Below are positions 16,594 to 24,472 of a stretch of DNA of 48,476 nt, one piece after another. Origin of the DNA: an uncultured Lachnospiraceae bacterium (GTDB taxonomy: Bacteria; Bacillota; Clostridia; Lachnospirales; Lachnospiraceae); NCBI GenBank assembly GCA_902793995.1, contig CADBFP010000013.1:1-48476 (forward strand), in the 5' to 3' direction. A program made the position numbers and the translations under genes. Under the pieces are notes generated by a model. That model was not told where the DNA came from and did no database searches. It saw nothing but the letters and a program-made list of their open reading frames with translations. Numbering within the stretch: the first letter of the stretch is position 1; every line of letters begins with the position of its first letter.

Positions 16594-17498
16594 GCTTCAC
16601 CTCCGTAGTTTTCGTAAGAAGGATCCAGCGCTTTCAGCTCGCTGAAGGTATCGATTTCCTGGATATCCTCCGCCAGGCAGGGTCTGATGGCCACCCGGTA
16701 CTTTTCTTTCAGCACTGCCATGGGCACCTGCTCCCAGTAATACTCCTTGCCCCCGGGCATTTCCGCCACCGCCGGCAGGTCCTCCGCCAGCTTTTTCCCG
16801 TCTTCTTCGCTCCAATAGGAAATGCCGATCACCTGGTAGCAGTCCAGGCCTCCTCTTCTTTCCTCCAGTATATAGCCGTTTTTCACTGGGAAGCACCAAT
16901 CGTCGGTGCGGGCGGTATAAATGCCCAGGAAGTTGGATTCGTAATGATAAGGAGCAATCAGGGCCGGCTTGTGCAGCAGCAGGTCCGCATCAAAAATATA
17001 GGCATTGGACAACAGATCCTTCACGCACAGGGCGGAGAGGATATTATTGGCCTCCGCATAGCCCGGATTTTCCACGAAACGGATCATGGGATATTTGTCC
17101 AGCAGCTGATCGAAGGCCTCCGCCTTATAGCCCCGGACAATCACAATATCCCGGATGCCCGCCGCCAGCACCGCATCCAAAAGGCCGTCTATCAGCCGTT
17201 TGCCCTTCACGGAAATCAGCGGTTTGGGAATATCCAGGGTCACAGGGGCCAGCCGGGAGCCGAAACCGGCAGCAATGAAAACCGCCCGGCGCACCCGGTA
17301 GGGTTCCAGGGCGGCGAGGCCTTCCGAGCTGATGCCCATCTCCCCCATTAAATGCCGCTCTAAAAGCTCTCGCACCACCTTATTGACGGTGCCCAGGGAA
17401 AGACCGCTGCGGAGGGAGAGCTGCCGCTGGGAAACGGGTCCCTTCTCCGCTGCCAGCAAAGATAAGATTTGGAATTCTTTTTTATTGATAGTGTTCAT
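16590..17498 (-). CDS. HTH-domain CTP:phosphocholine/phosphoethanolamine cytidylyltransferase (LicC-like fusion)
   Basis: 302 aa from the ATG at 17498. An upstream GTG at 17540 is rejected because it lies inside the promoter. Residues 7-52 (EFQILSLLAAEKG, VSQRQLSLRSGLSLGTVNKVV) form a winged helix-turn-helix. Residues 71-302 are a nucleotidyltransferase: AAGFGSRLAP (76-85), PKPLI (91-95), a GYKAEAF segment, YAEANNI and FDADLLL match pneumococcal LicC closely as I recall it. The C-terminal EIDTFSELKALD is also LicC-like. LicC makes CDP-choline for teichoic acid decoration; phosphoethanolamine is an equally possible substrate. The DNA-binding domain suggests self-regulation or substrate sensing. 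It is coupled to the HisC-like gene by ATGA. Confidence 0.85.
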   Translation of the reverse strand: MNTINKKEFQILSLLAAEKGPVSQRQLSLRSGLSLGTVNKVVRELLERHLMGEMGISSEGLAALEPYRVRRAVFIAAGFGSRLAPVTLDIPKPLISVKGKRLIDGLLDAVLAAGIRDIVIVRGYKAEAFDQLLDKYPMIRFVENPGYAEANNILSALCVKDLLSNAYIFDADLLLHKPALIAPYHYESNFLGIYTARTDDWCFPVKNGYILEERRGGLDCYQVIGISYWSEEDGKKLAEDLPAVAEMPGGKEYYWEQVPMAVLKEKYRVAIRPCLAEDIQEIDTFSELKALDPSYENYGGEA

Positions 17499-17530
17499 AA
17501 AACCCCCAAAGGCATGTTCAGTTGAAAGCA

Positions 17531-17559
17531 ATCTTAGCACTTCTATGAACGCATGTCAA
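17531..17559 (-). promoter_or_regulatory. Promoter of the HTH-LicC operon
   Basis: Perfect -35 TTGACA (17554-17559), 17-nt spacer, TAAGAT (17531-17536). It fixes the start codon at 17498 and leaves a leader of about 25-30 nt. GTTCA and TGAAC half-sites lie on both sides of the -10 box, a possible operator. Confidence 0.7.
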
Positions 17560-17565
17560 GGGGGT

Positions 17566-17585
17566 TTGGGATGAGGCAGCAGGAA
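17566..17585 (-). repeat. CCTA-type repeat behind licD
   Basis: On the minus strand the stretch directly behind the LicD stop reads CCTAATTCCTGCTGCCTC, similar to the repeats at 5311-5352 and 7974-8012. Confidence 0.4.
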
Positions 17586-18491
17586 TTAGGGGTTCGGCAG
17601 CAGGGTAGCATAGGGCTTATCCGGATCAAAGATGAATTCCTGATGGCCGCTGTCCCGCTTCTCCAAAGGCGGCAACTGCATATAATCTCCATACTCCCGG
17701 GTCAGGAAATCATGATAACCTTTGGGAATAGGCAGGCGGAATCCTTCGAAGGGGACTTCTATCCTTTCAGCCACATCTTCCTTGGGGAAATAATTGCTGT
17801 GATACGCATCCACCGTAATCACCGCATGGGAAATAAAGTCTGTCTCCCGCCCCTCAAAGCTGCGGGCCAGGCGCTGGATTTCCTGATAATTCTCATAGGG
17901 ATCCCGGCCGGACCAGGCTTCCGCCCGTTTTTGTTCCGCTTCCGTCATATGGGGGTTGGAGCGCCGCATATAAGAGGAATTGTCCCGGTTCAGCTCCATT
18001 ACCTTTTCATAAAGGGGCAGCCCCTCCTCCGGTACCCAGGGATCCAGGGGGAAAATATCGATCATCATGCCGTGATTCATGGGCTGATAAGCGAAACTGG
18101 GAGTGCAGGCGGTGGTGCGGCTGTTCCGCAATTTGGCATAGCTGTAAAAATACCCTTTGTCCGTATCCGGGGTCTGGAGGAAATAAGGCGCCTCAAACCA
18201 TTCCGGGTGGGCCAGCAGGATTTCATAATCCGCCCGGAACATGGCAATATCCATATCGTCGTCCCAGGGGATAAAGCCTTGATGGCGCACGGCGCCGATC
18301 ATGGATCCTCCCACCAGGAAAAAGCCCAGGCCATGGGCCCGGCAGACCCGTTTTAATTCCATAGCCAGATCCAGCTCCACCAACCAAAGCTTTTTCCGCC
18401 AGCTTTCCACCGCATAGCCGCTGCGGATTTCCTCCCGGAACCATTCTTGATCCAGCTTATATTTTTTCAGTAATCGCGTGCTTTCTTTCAT
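17586..18491 (-). CDS. LicD family phosphotransferase
   Basis: 301 aa. GGSMIGAVRHQGF (61-73) and WDDDMDIAM (76-84) are the nucleotidyltransferase-fold signature of LicD, with the Asp residues binding metal. LicD moves phosphocholine (or a similar head group) from the CDP-activated form onto teichoic acid or polysaccharide sugars. The gene lies just upstream of the LicC-like and HisC-like pair but has no overlap with it, since a strong promoter lies between. Ribosome site GGAG; it follows the CPBP gene by 8 nt. The visible partner for substrate supply is the HTH-LicC protein next door. Confidence 0.9.
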   Translation of the reverse strand: MKESTRLLKKYKLDQEWFREEIRSGYAVESWRKKLWLVELDLAMELKRVCRAHGLGFFLVGGSMIGAVRHQGFIPWDDDMDIAMFRADYEILLAHPEWFEAPYFLQTPDTDKGYFYSYAKLRNSRTTACTPSFAYQPMNHGMMIDIFPLDPWVPEEGLPLYEKVMELNRDNSSYMRRSNPHMTEAEQKRAEAWSGRDPYENYQEIQRLARSFEGRETDFISHAVITVDAYHSNYFPKEDVAERIEVPFEGFRLPIPKGYHDFLTREYGDYMQLPPLEKRDSGHQEFIFDPDKPYATLLPNP

Positions 18492-18499
18492 CCTGTCTC

Positions 18500-19294
18500 C
18501 TACAGCATTTTATCTTTCCGGCCTAATTTCAGGAAGGGCATGCCCCGGCGGATGAGCTCCCCCTTCCGGGCCAGTATGGCAGCGCTTAAAGCCAAATACA
18601 GGGAAACCAGGATCAGCCCCAGGCCCGCCTTCCCCGCCAGATAGGCCTCGGAAGGATTCATCCACTGCACCGCCAGGGATCCCGCCAGATCAATCAGCCA
18701 ATGAATCAGCACCACCAGGCCAAGACTCCCGCTCCAGGTATAAAAGGTATGGAGGAAGAGCCCCGCCAGGGCCGCAAACACCGCCTGAAAGACCCCTGAA
18801 CCGGACTCCGTGCGGTTGAGCAGATGCAGGCCCCCGAAAATCAGGGCCATGGCCAGGAAAATCCATGCCTTATAGCTGCCCTCCTCTTCAAACAGCAGCC
18901 GCCCCCAGAGGCGGAAAACCGCCTCTTCCCACAAGGCCGTGGCAAACATGCTGAGAATGACCAGCGCCACCGCCCCGGCCTGGGGCGTACGGCTTACCGG
19001 GCCTATGAAGAAAGCCCCCAGGAGCAGGGCGGGCACCAGGCCCAACAAGACAATCCAGGGAAAGCTTTTTCCCCGCCGGAGAGGAATCCGCGCTGCCCCT
19101 CCCGCCAGGGCCAGGGCCCCCAAGGCTATCAGCAGCTTTACCGCCGGCAATATCCAGGGCCTCCCCGGCAGCAAGGCCGAAGCGCCGCTTATGAGCAGCC
19201 CGGCCAGCAGAGCCATCAGCAAATACACCAGCATCCGCCGGCCCTCCGGAAGGGAACGAAGTTTTTGCACTAACGAATTCTCTTTCTCACTCAT
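18500..19294 (-). CDS. CPBP family intramembrane glutamic endopeptidase
   Basis: 264 aa, about eight hydrophobic segments. WEEAVFRLW (122-130) holds the EExxxR motif, FGGLHLLN the second His motif and LIHWLID the third, the set that defines Rce1-like CPBP (Abi) proteases. These often process or protect against small peptides. It stands 8 nt upstream of licD and may be co-transcribed. The start at 19294 has no strong ribosome site (AAAAGACG), so it is less sure than others. Substrate unknown. Confidence 0.85.
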   Translation of the reverse strand: MSEKENSLVQKLRSLPEGRRMLVYLLMALLAGLLISGASALLPGRPWILPAVKLLIALGALALAGGAARIPLRRGKSFPWIVLLGLVPALLLGAFFIGPVSRTPQAGAVALVILSMFATALWEEAVFRLWGRLLFEEEGSYKAWIFLAMALIFGGLHLLNRTESGSGVFQAVFAALAGLFLHTFYTWSGSLGLVVLIHWLIDLAGSLAVQWMNPSEAYLAGKAGLGLILVSLYLALSAAILARKGELIRRGMPFLKLGRKDKML

Positions 19295-19322
19295 ATCGTC
19301 TTTTATACGGCTTTAACGCTCT

Positions 19323-20960
19323 TTACTGAACATGGGCCAGGCGGATGAAATCCCTTCTGCCCGGCGCATCCTGATTCTTCTTCACGGCATACAGGGCCGT
19401 ATCCGCTTCGTTGATAAAATCCTCCTGCCGATGATAAGACTGGGGAATGCCATTGCAGATCCCCTGGGAGAGGGATACCAGCCCGTCCCCGCCCATGGCA
19501 GAATGGGGAATCATCTGGCTGCGGATTTCCCCGGCCAATTCCTCGGCGATCCCCCGGATCTCCGCATCCCGTTTATCCATATACAGCATAATAAACTCAT
19601 CCCCGCCGTAGCGGGCGCAGTACACCCCGGGTTTTTCGGAAGTTTTCTGAATCGCCTGGGCCACCTTCTGCAGGCAGATATCCCCCGCCAGGTGTCCGTA
19701 GGTATCGTTGTATTCCTTAAACTTATTGATATCCATCAGGCAAACGCCGAAAGATTTTCCTTCCCGCTGCGCCGTCTCAAAGAGCTGAGGCAGCAGGGAA
19801 TCCAGCATCAGCCGGTTGGGAATATGGGTCAGAGGGTCCGTCTGCACCTGAGACTGCAGCGCCTCATTTTCCTGCCGCATCTTCTCCTGCTCTTTCCGCT
19901 GAGCCTCCATAATCTGAATCAGGTCAATGGAATACTGATAGATTTTATTCTGCTCCATCTCCTGCTGCACGGAGAGGCGGTACTGGTTCCTAAGGCATTC
20001 ATTGACCTTTTCCACATCGCCCATTTTGTCATAATAAGCAATTTCAATGGAAGAAACCACCTTTTTCATCTGCACCACATTGGTGGCCTCCACGGTTTCC
20101 CGGACAATTTCCAGAATCTCTCCCACCGGCTCCAGATACCCTCGCTGAATCAGGAAATGGCAAAGATCCTCTATATCCAGAATATAATCGTATATGAAAT
20201 ATCCGCCCTTCAGCGTCCGGATGAAATCCCGGCTGCGGGTCCAGCTGAGGGCCTCGTTTCCCTTCAGCACCGCCACCAGATAGCGAAGCAGGGCTATAGG
20301 AATCAGCACACTGGAATTGTCTGCCGCGGCGCTTTCATTTTCCTTTTCCAGCTCCGTAATGCGCCGATCCGCCTCCCGGGCCTTTTCCAGATTTCCCATG
20401 AGGGCATACATGGTTCCTTCGGCAAAGTAACCGTTGATCATATTGATGTTGTAGTAAAAATCTTCCTTGGGGCACTGGGCCTGCAGCTCATTGCTGCGGC
20501 GGACATATTCCACCCCCTTTTCATAACTGCGCATGCGGCCGAAAACCTGGCCGATATTGTTGTGAATAATGCTCAGCAAATAAGGATCATCCATATCCTC
20601 GCAGGTCTGCAGGGCGTTCATCAGGTACAGGTAAGCCACATCAAAGCTGCCGTTGTTTATGGCATCGATGGCTATCAGATTATAGGCCCGGGCCAGCAGC
20701 TCCTTTTCTCCGGCCACGGATAAAAAAGAAACCGCTTTGGCCAGATGGTTGCGGAATTCGCTATACCCGGTTTCAAAGGAAAAATGAGCGTCCGCTATAT
20801 GATAATGGGCAAAGCCCTGCAGCCGCTTATCCCCCGTTTTCCGGGCTTCCTCCAGCAGCTGCTCCAAGGGGCCGAACACTTCCTGGGACATGTCCCGCTT
20901 CTGTTCCAGCACCTGATCGATTAAGACGCGGGTTGTTCCCTCGTAGTTTTGCAAATCCAT
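19323..20960 (-). CDS. Diguanylate cyclase with N-terminal TPR-like repeats
   Basis: 545 aa, no signal peptide or membrane segment. Residues about 1-340 are all helical, with TPR-like stretches (LQGFAHYHIADAHFSF, SIIHNNIGQVFGRMRSYEKG). A coiled coil at about 355-375 (AQRKEQEKMRQENEALQSQ) leads to the GGDEF domain: DPLTHIPNRL start, DINKFKEYNDTYGH, and ARYGGDEF with GGDEF at 452-456. The active-site motif is intact, so it should make c-di-GMP. The RxxD inhibitory site usually just upstream is absent (SEKPGVYC), so product inhibition may be lost. The TPR part probably senses a protein or peptide. Single gene with its own promoter. Confidence 0.9.
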   Translation of the reverse strand: MDLQNYEGTTRVLIDQVLEQKRDMSQEVFGPLEQLLEEARKTGDKRLQGFAHYHIADAHFSFETGYSEFRNHLAKAVSFLSVAGEKELLARAYNLIAIDAINNGSFDVAYLYLMNALQTCEDMDDPYLLSIIHNNIGQVFGRMRSYEKGVEYVRRSNELQAQCPKEDFYYNINMINGYFAEGTMYALMGNLEKAREADRRITELEKENESAAADNSSVLIPIALLRYLVAVLKGNEALSWTRSRDFIRTLKGGYFIYDYILDIEDLCHFLIQRGYLEPVGEILEIVRETVEATNVVQMKKVVSSIEIAYYDKMGDVEKVNECLRNQYRLSVQQEMEQNKIYQYSIDLIQIMEAQRKEQEKMRQENEALQSQVQTDPLTHIPNRLMLDSLLPQLFETAQREGKSFGVCLMDINKFKEYNDTYGHLAGDICLQKVAQAIQKTSEKPGVYCARYGGDEFIMLYMDKRDAEIRGIAEELAGEIRSQMIPHSAMGGDGLVSLSQGICNGIPQSYHRQEDFINEADTALYAVKKNQDAPGRRDFIRLAHVQ

Positions 20961-21007
20961 AATACTATTACACCTGTATTTCCGTTTTCGCCTTTGCGCA
21001 GTATTTT

Positions 21008-21036
21008 ATTATAGTATGCCATGGCAAAAATGTCCA
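21008..21036 (-). promoter_or_regulatory. Promoter of the GGDEF gene
   Basis: TGGACA (21031-21036), 17-nt spacer, perfect TATAAT (21008-21013). It begins 5 nt behind the T tract of the ferredoxin terminator, so the two units are separated cleanly. Confidence 0.7.
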
Positions 21037-21041
21037 CCACG

Positions 21042-21067
21042 AAAAAAGGGGCGGCATACACCGCCCC
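21042..21067 (-). terminator. Rho-independent terminator of the ferredoxin gene
   Basis: GGGGCGG-loop-CCGCCCC stem followed by T6 on the minus strand, 18 nt behind the ferredoxin stop. Confidence 0.85.
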
Positions 21068-21085
21068 GGACGCGGGCAACAGCCC

Positions 21086-21256
21086 TTACTCCATCTCGAT
21101 GGTTCCTACCGGGCAGCCGCCGGCGCAGGCACCGCATTCAATGCAGGCATCCGCATCGATCACATACTTGCCGTCGCCTTCGGAAATCGCCCCTACAGGG
21201 CAAGCACCGGCGCAGGCGCCGCAGGAGATGCAGTCATCACCAATCTTATAAGCCAT
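21086..21256 (-). CDS. Small 2[4Fe-4S] ferredoxin
   Basis: 56 aa, too short for most length cut-offs but clear. Two Cys motifs, CISCGACAGACP (9-20) and CIECGACAGGCP (39-50), follow the CxxCxxCxxxCP pattern and bind two cubane clusters. This is the clostridial-type ferredoxin that carries electrons at low potential in fermentation (e.g. for pyruvate:ferredoxin oxidoreductase and hydrogenase). Ribosome site AAGGAGG 8 nt upstream. It is a single-gene unit with its own promoter, a leader of about 85 nt and a terminator. Confidence 0.95.
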   Translation of the reverse strand: MAYKIGDDCISCGACAGACPVGAISEGDGKYVIDADACIECGACAGGCPVGTIEME

Positions 21257-21340
21257 AGTTCATTCCTCCTTTTTCTCCTGAAGCGGGGGCTATTCCCCGC
21301 CTCTGATAATCATTCCTTTGGATGATTCAGGCTCATCCGT
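21257..21340 (-). other. Ferredoxin leader with two stem-loops
   Basis: Between promoter and start codon the RNA can fold AATCAT...ATGATT and GCGGGG...CCCCGC hairpins, the second ending just before the ribosome site. This may affect mRNA stability or translation; no known riboswitch motif was recognised. Confidence 0.4.
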
Positions 21341-21345
21341 GCCTC

Positions 21346-21373
21346 ATTATAGCATACCCCGAAGGGATTGCAA
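21346..21373 (-). promoter_or_regulatory. Promoter of the ferredoxin gene
   Basis: TTGCAA (21368-21373), 16-nt spacer, perfect TATAAT (21346-21351). Confidence 0.65.
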
Positions 21374-21384
21374 GTGTTTTGTAT

Positions 21385-21401
21385 GGGGTAGGGAGTAGTG
21401 G
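21385..21401 (-). repeat. CCTA-type repeat behind the HtrA gene
   Basis: Directly downstream of the HtrA stop the minus strand reads CCTAACCACTACTCCCTAC, a member of the same pyrimidine-rich group. Confidence 0.4.
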
Positions 21402-22931
21402 TTAGGGGTTGGGGTTGTTGGATTTAAAGCCCAGGGTCAGTTTGGTCCGCCCCTCCTCGTAACTGCCCCGGTTCAGGCGCATATAAGTCACCTCGATTTC
21501 CGTGCCCCCTTTATAATACTGCAGTTCTTCCGTCAGGTCCTGATAGCTGTCCACCTTATGCCCCTCTATGGCCGTAATCACATCATAGGGCAGAAGGCCC
21601 GCCGCCTCTGCCGGGGACCCCTCCTTGATTTCATGAATCACGGCTCCATCCGGCACATTATAAAAAGCCAGATAGCCGGAGGGATAATTCTGGAAGACGA
21701 TACCCAAATAAGGCATATCGGCTTCCGAAACCTTCTGCCGGGGCTGCATCAAGGACAGCTCTTCCATCACATTCATAATGCTGGAGATGGGAATAGCAAA
21801 GCCTACGCCTTCCACCTCTTCGCTGGAATATTTGGCATTATTGATGCCGATAAGCTGCCCCCGGCCGTTCAGCAGAGCCCCCCCGCTGTTGCCGGGATTG
21901 ATGGCTGCGCTGATCTGCAGCAGATTCATGGATGTGCCGTCCTTAAACTTCACATTCCGGGACAGGGCGCTGACCACGCCGGTGGTAACGGACTGCCCCC
22001 AGCCCATGGCATTGCCGATGGCGATGACCCCTTCTCCCAGCCGCAGACCGGTGCTGTCGCCGAAGGCGGCGGTGCGGATGCTTTGCTTGGTGCTCTCGGA
22101 AAGCTCCTCCAGACGCACCCCCAAAACCGCTATATCGTTTTCCTCGCTGCTGCCCTTTACATAAGCCGCCACTTCCGAATCGTCCGCCAGCACCACATAG
22201 ATTTCCGTGGCATCATCCACCACATGGGCGTTGGTCACAATCCAGAGTTCCGTGCCATTGTCTCCAATGATCACGCCGCTGCCGGCGCCGGTCCCCACAT
22301 ATTCCCGTTCTCCGAAAAAGCCGGTGGAGACCTTCACCCGTTTGGAAGTATTGATGGAGACCACGCTGCGGATGGTTTCTTCCACAATGGCCGAAACATC
22401 CGTCAGCTGGCTGCCTCCCTGGCTTCCCCCCACCAATTCCGCCGTGTCCACCGCATTGCCCGCCGGCGTCCGGTTCACATCCGGCAGGGTGCGCGCGCTT
22501 TGCTGATAGGAGGCCAGTTCAGCCTGCAGCCGGGCCAGCTCCTCCCGGGTGTTCCGGGCATTTTGATGATTCACATAGGCAAAGGCCAGAGCGCCTAAGC
22601 CCAGCACGATGGCCAGGGCGGCTGCCGCTCCCCGGAGCCGGCGGCGGCGGGCCGCTTTTTTCTCCTCCCGAATCCGCTGCTGTTCCTCCTGAAATGCCTG
22701 CTGTTTGGCCCGCCATTCTTCTTCCTGCCGCCGGTTTTCCTCCGCCAGCCGCCGGGCCTCCTCCGCCGCTTCCCGGCGCTGCCGGGCCTCCTCTTCCGCC
22801 AGGGCCTTCCGGCGCAGGGCCTCCTGCACCGCCTCCTCCCCGCTGATGGGAAGCTGCGACTCGTTTATATATATGGTTTCCTGTTCAGATTCCTGATTCT
22901 GATTCCGTTCCTGTTCATTCCAATCCTGCAT
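21402..22931 (-). CDS. HtrA/DegP-like S1C serine protease with charged N-terminal coiled coil
   Basis: 509 aa from the ATG at 22931 (GGAGG 7 nt upstream). Residues 30-100 are a long, highly charged helix (RRKALAEEEARQRREAAEEA), cytoplasmic by the positive-inside rule because RRRRLR precedes the single membrane segment at about 101-120. The extracellular trypsin-like domain has the triad H236 (TNAHVV), D266 (ENDIAVL) and S349 (PGNSGG). A C-terminal PDZ domain (about 405-495, PYLGIVFQNYPSGYLAF on) regulates it. Such proteases degrade misfolded exported proteins. The coiled coil is longer than in typical Firmicutes HtrA and may bind a cytoplasmic partner. Confidence 0.92.
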   Translation of the reverse strand: MQDWNEQERNQNQESEQETIYINESQLPISGEEAVQEALRRKALAEEEARQRREAAEEARRLAEENRRQEEEWRAKQQAFQEEQQRIREEKKAARRRRLRGAAAALAIVLGLGALAFAYVNHQNARNTREELARLQAELASYQQSARTLPDVNRTPAGNAVDTAELVGGSQGGSQLTDVSAIVEETIRSVVSINTSKRVKVSTGFFGEREYVGTGAGSGVIIGDNGTELWIVTNAHVVDDATEIYVVLADDSEVAAYVKGSSEENDIAVLGVRLEELSESTKQSIRTAAFGDSTGLRLGEGVIAIGNAMGWGQSVTTGVVSALSRNVKFKDGTSMNLLQISAAINPGNSGGALLNGRGQLIGINNAKYSSEEVEGVGFAIPISSIMNVMEELSLMQPRQKVSEADMPYLGIVFQNYPSGYLAFYNVPDGAVIHEIKEGSPAEAAGLLPYDVITAIEGHKVDSYQDLTEELQYYKGGTEIEVTYMRLNRGSYEEGRTKLTLGFKSNNPNP

Positions 22932-22946
22932 GATTCTTCCTCCGGC

Positions 22947-22990
22947 AAAACTGCCCTGTATATCTTGTTTTAGACAAGCATACAGGGCAG
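22947..22990 (-). terminator. Terminator-like hairpin just upstream of the HtrA start
   Basis: CTGCCCTGTA (22981-22990 on the minus strand) pairs with TACAGGGCAG (22951-22960), with an inner CTTGT/ACAAG stem, and TTTT follows. It can terminate the LCP transcript, but it ends only about 16 nt before the HtrA start codon, so it must lie in the HtrA leader unless a promoter overlaps it. Confidence 0.7.
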
Positions 22991-23039
22991 CTGTGAACAA
23001 AGTGTGATAAACATATCATTTTTCGGTGATCCCTAAGCC

Positions 23040-24398
23040 TTAATTATCCGGTCCCGAATAATAACCCGTCCGGATAAAGGACTGATGCGCCTCTTCTATC
23101 CGTTTCACATTATCCGAGGGTTCATAATCCTCCAGCTGATACAGAAAATGGTGGAGATCGCTCACATCCTGGGCGAACACATCATCCGCCAGCAGAAACA
23201 ACTTGATTTCCATGGAGGTAGGATGCTGCGGGAAACCCATGGTGTCCGAAATCCTGTAGCGGGTGGCATTCACCGCAAAATCCAGAATCTGGCTGGAGTC
23301 CATATTGGTTTTGACATTCTGGCTTACCATTTCCACAATCTTGATAACCGTGGCAAGGTTTCTAAGGTCTTTCACCTTGCTCAGTATAGTAGAAATCACC
23401 TTCCGCTGGCGTTCGGTTCTGGCAAAGTCTCCTCCCGTGTTGCGGCGGATACGGGAATAGGCCACGGCATAGACCCCGTCCATATGTTTCATGCCCGCTT
23501 CGTAATTCCAGTTTTTGATACGGGTTTTCCGTCCCGTAGCCACCTCGATTTCATAAATAAACTGGTCCAGCTCTATCGCTTCTTCCGTCGTAACCTCCAT
23601 CTCAATACCGCCCAGCATATCGATCAGCTCCGCTTCCGCCGCCCAGTTGACCGCCACGAAATTGGTGATATTCAAATCCAGGTTACGGTTCAGGCCGGCC
23701 ATCACCTGTTCCGCCCCGTAGCGGTTGTAGGCGTCTGCCAATTTGCAGAACTGGCCGGTAGTAAACTCAAAGAAGAAATCCCGGTATACGGAGGCCAGGC
23801 GCATTTCGCCGCTGCCCTTGTCGATACTGATGAGGATAATCACGTCCCCCTGGGCGCCCCGGATCAGATTCACATTGTCCCGGGCATCCACGCCGAATAC
23901 CACAATGGTTTCATAGCCTTGCTGGGCTTCCACCACCCGGGAGGGCAGGGGATTTGTATAGGGTTCCGAGGGCGGCATGGTATCGGTATAAACCACCCCT
24001 TCCGTATCCGTCCAGCTCACCTGCTCGATGGTGGTGGTAGCGGCCGTGGTCCGGATGATCTCGCCGCTGGCATCCGTAGCCAGGGTGGTGCTTTCCCCGG
24101 GATAACGCGTCTGGGGCGCCAGGGTGGTTGCTTCGGAAGGAGCCGTGGTGACCCGCATATTATCAATCACCTTCTGGCCCCAGCTGATGGCCATGTATCC
24201 GCCTATGACCACGACTAAAAGCAGCAGTTCCAGGGCCAGGCCCACAATCTGCTGTTTATGCTTTTTCTTATACTTGCGCAAGCGCCGTAAATGCTCCTGA
24301 TGCGCCTTCTGTTCTTCCGCCAGTTCCAGGCTGCTTTCCTCCGGAGACGGATTGCGTTTTATGGTATTGTCCTGTTCAGTATTATTCTTCCAGCTCAT
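23040..24398 (-). CDS. LCP (LytR-CpsA-Psr) family wall-polymer ligase
   Basis: 452 aa from the ATG at 24398, with GGAGG 7 nt upstream; the longer frame starts inside the promoter. A basic cytoplasmic stretch (RRLRKYKKKHKQQ) precedes one membrane segment at about 51-72. A Thr-rich spacer follows. The LCP domain begins at TIVVFGVDARDN and includes RGAQGDVIILISIDKGSGEMRLASVYRDF and the Arg-rich AYSRIRRNTGGDFARTERQRKVI, whose Asp and Arg residues bind the polyprenyl pyrophosphate. LCP proteins attach teichoic acid or polysaccharide to peptidoglycan, so it may anchor the glycan made by the cluster further left. Confidence 0.92.
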   Translation of the reverse strand: MSWKNNTEQDNTIKRNPSPEESSLELAEEQKAHQEHLRRLRKYKKKHKQQIVGLALELLLLVVVIGGYMAISWGQKVIDNMRVTTAPSEATTLAPQTRYPGESTTLATDASGEIIRTTAATTTIEQVSWTDTEGVVYTDTMPPSEPYTNPLPSRVVEAQQGYETIVVFGVDARDNVNLIRGAQGDVIILISIDKGSGEMRLASVYRDFFFEFTTGQFCKLADAYNRYGAEQVMAGLNRNLDLNITNFVAVNWAAEAELIDMLGGIEMEVTTEEAIELDQFIYEIEVATGRKTRIKNWNYEAGMKHMDGVYAVAYSRIRRNTGGDFARTERQRKVISTILSKVKDLRNLATVIKIVEMVSQNVKTNMDSSQILDFAVNATRYRISDTMGFPQHPTSMEIKLFLLADDVFAQDVSDLHHFLYQLEDYEPSDNVKRIEEAHQSFIRTGYYSGPDN

Positions 24399-24420
24399 GG
24401 ATGCTCCTCCACAGCGCTCC

Positions 24421-24449
24421 ATTCTACTATTATCAACTCGAAAATGCAA
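24421..24449 (-). promoter_or_regulatory. Promoter of the LCP gene
   Basis: TTGCAT (24444-24449), 17-nt spacer, TAGAAT (24421-24426). It leaves a short leader before the ATG at 24398. Confidence 0.65.
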
Positions 24450-24472
24450 GTCGTATCTTTAATGACAATAGT

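Noticed and set aside
19332-20723. Plus-strand frame of 463 codons
   Set aside because: Antisense of the GGDEF gene; His/Gln/Leu-rich composition typical of a shadow.
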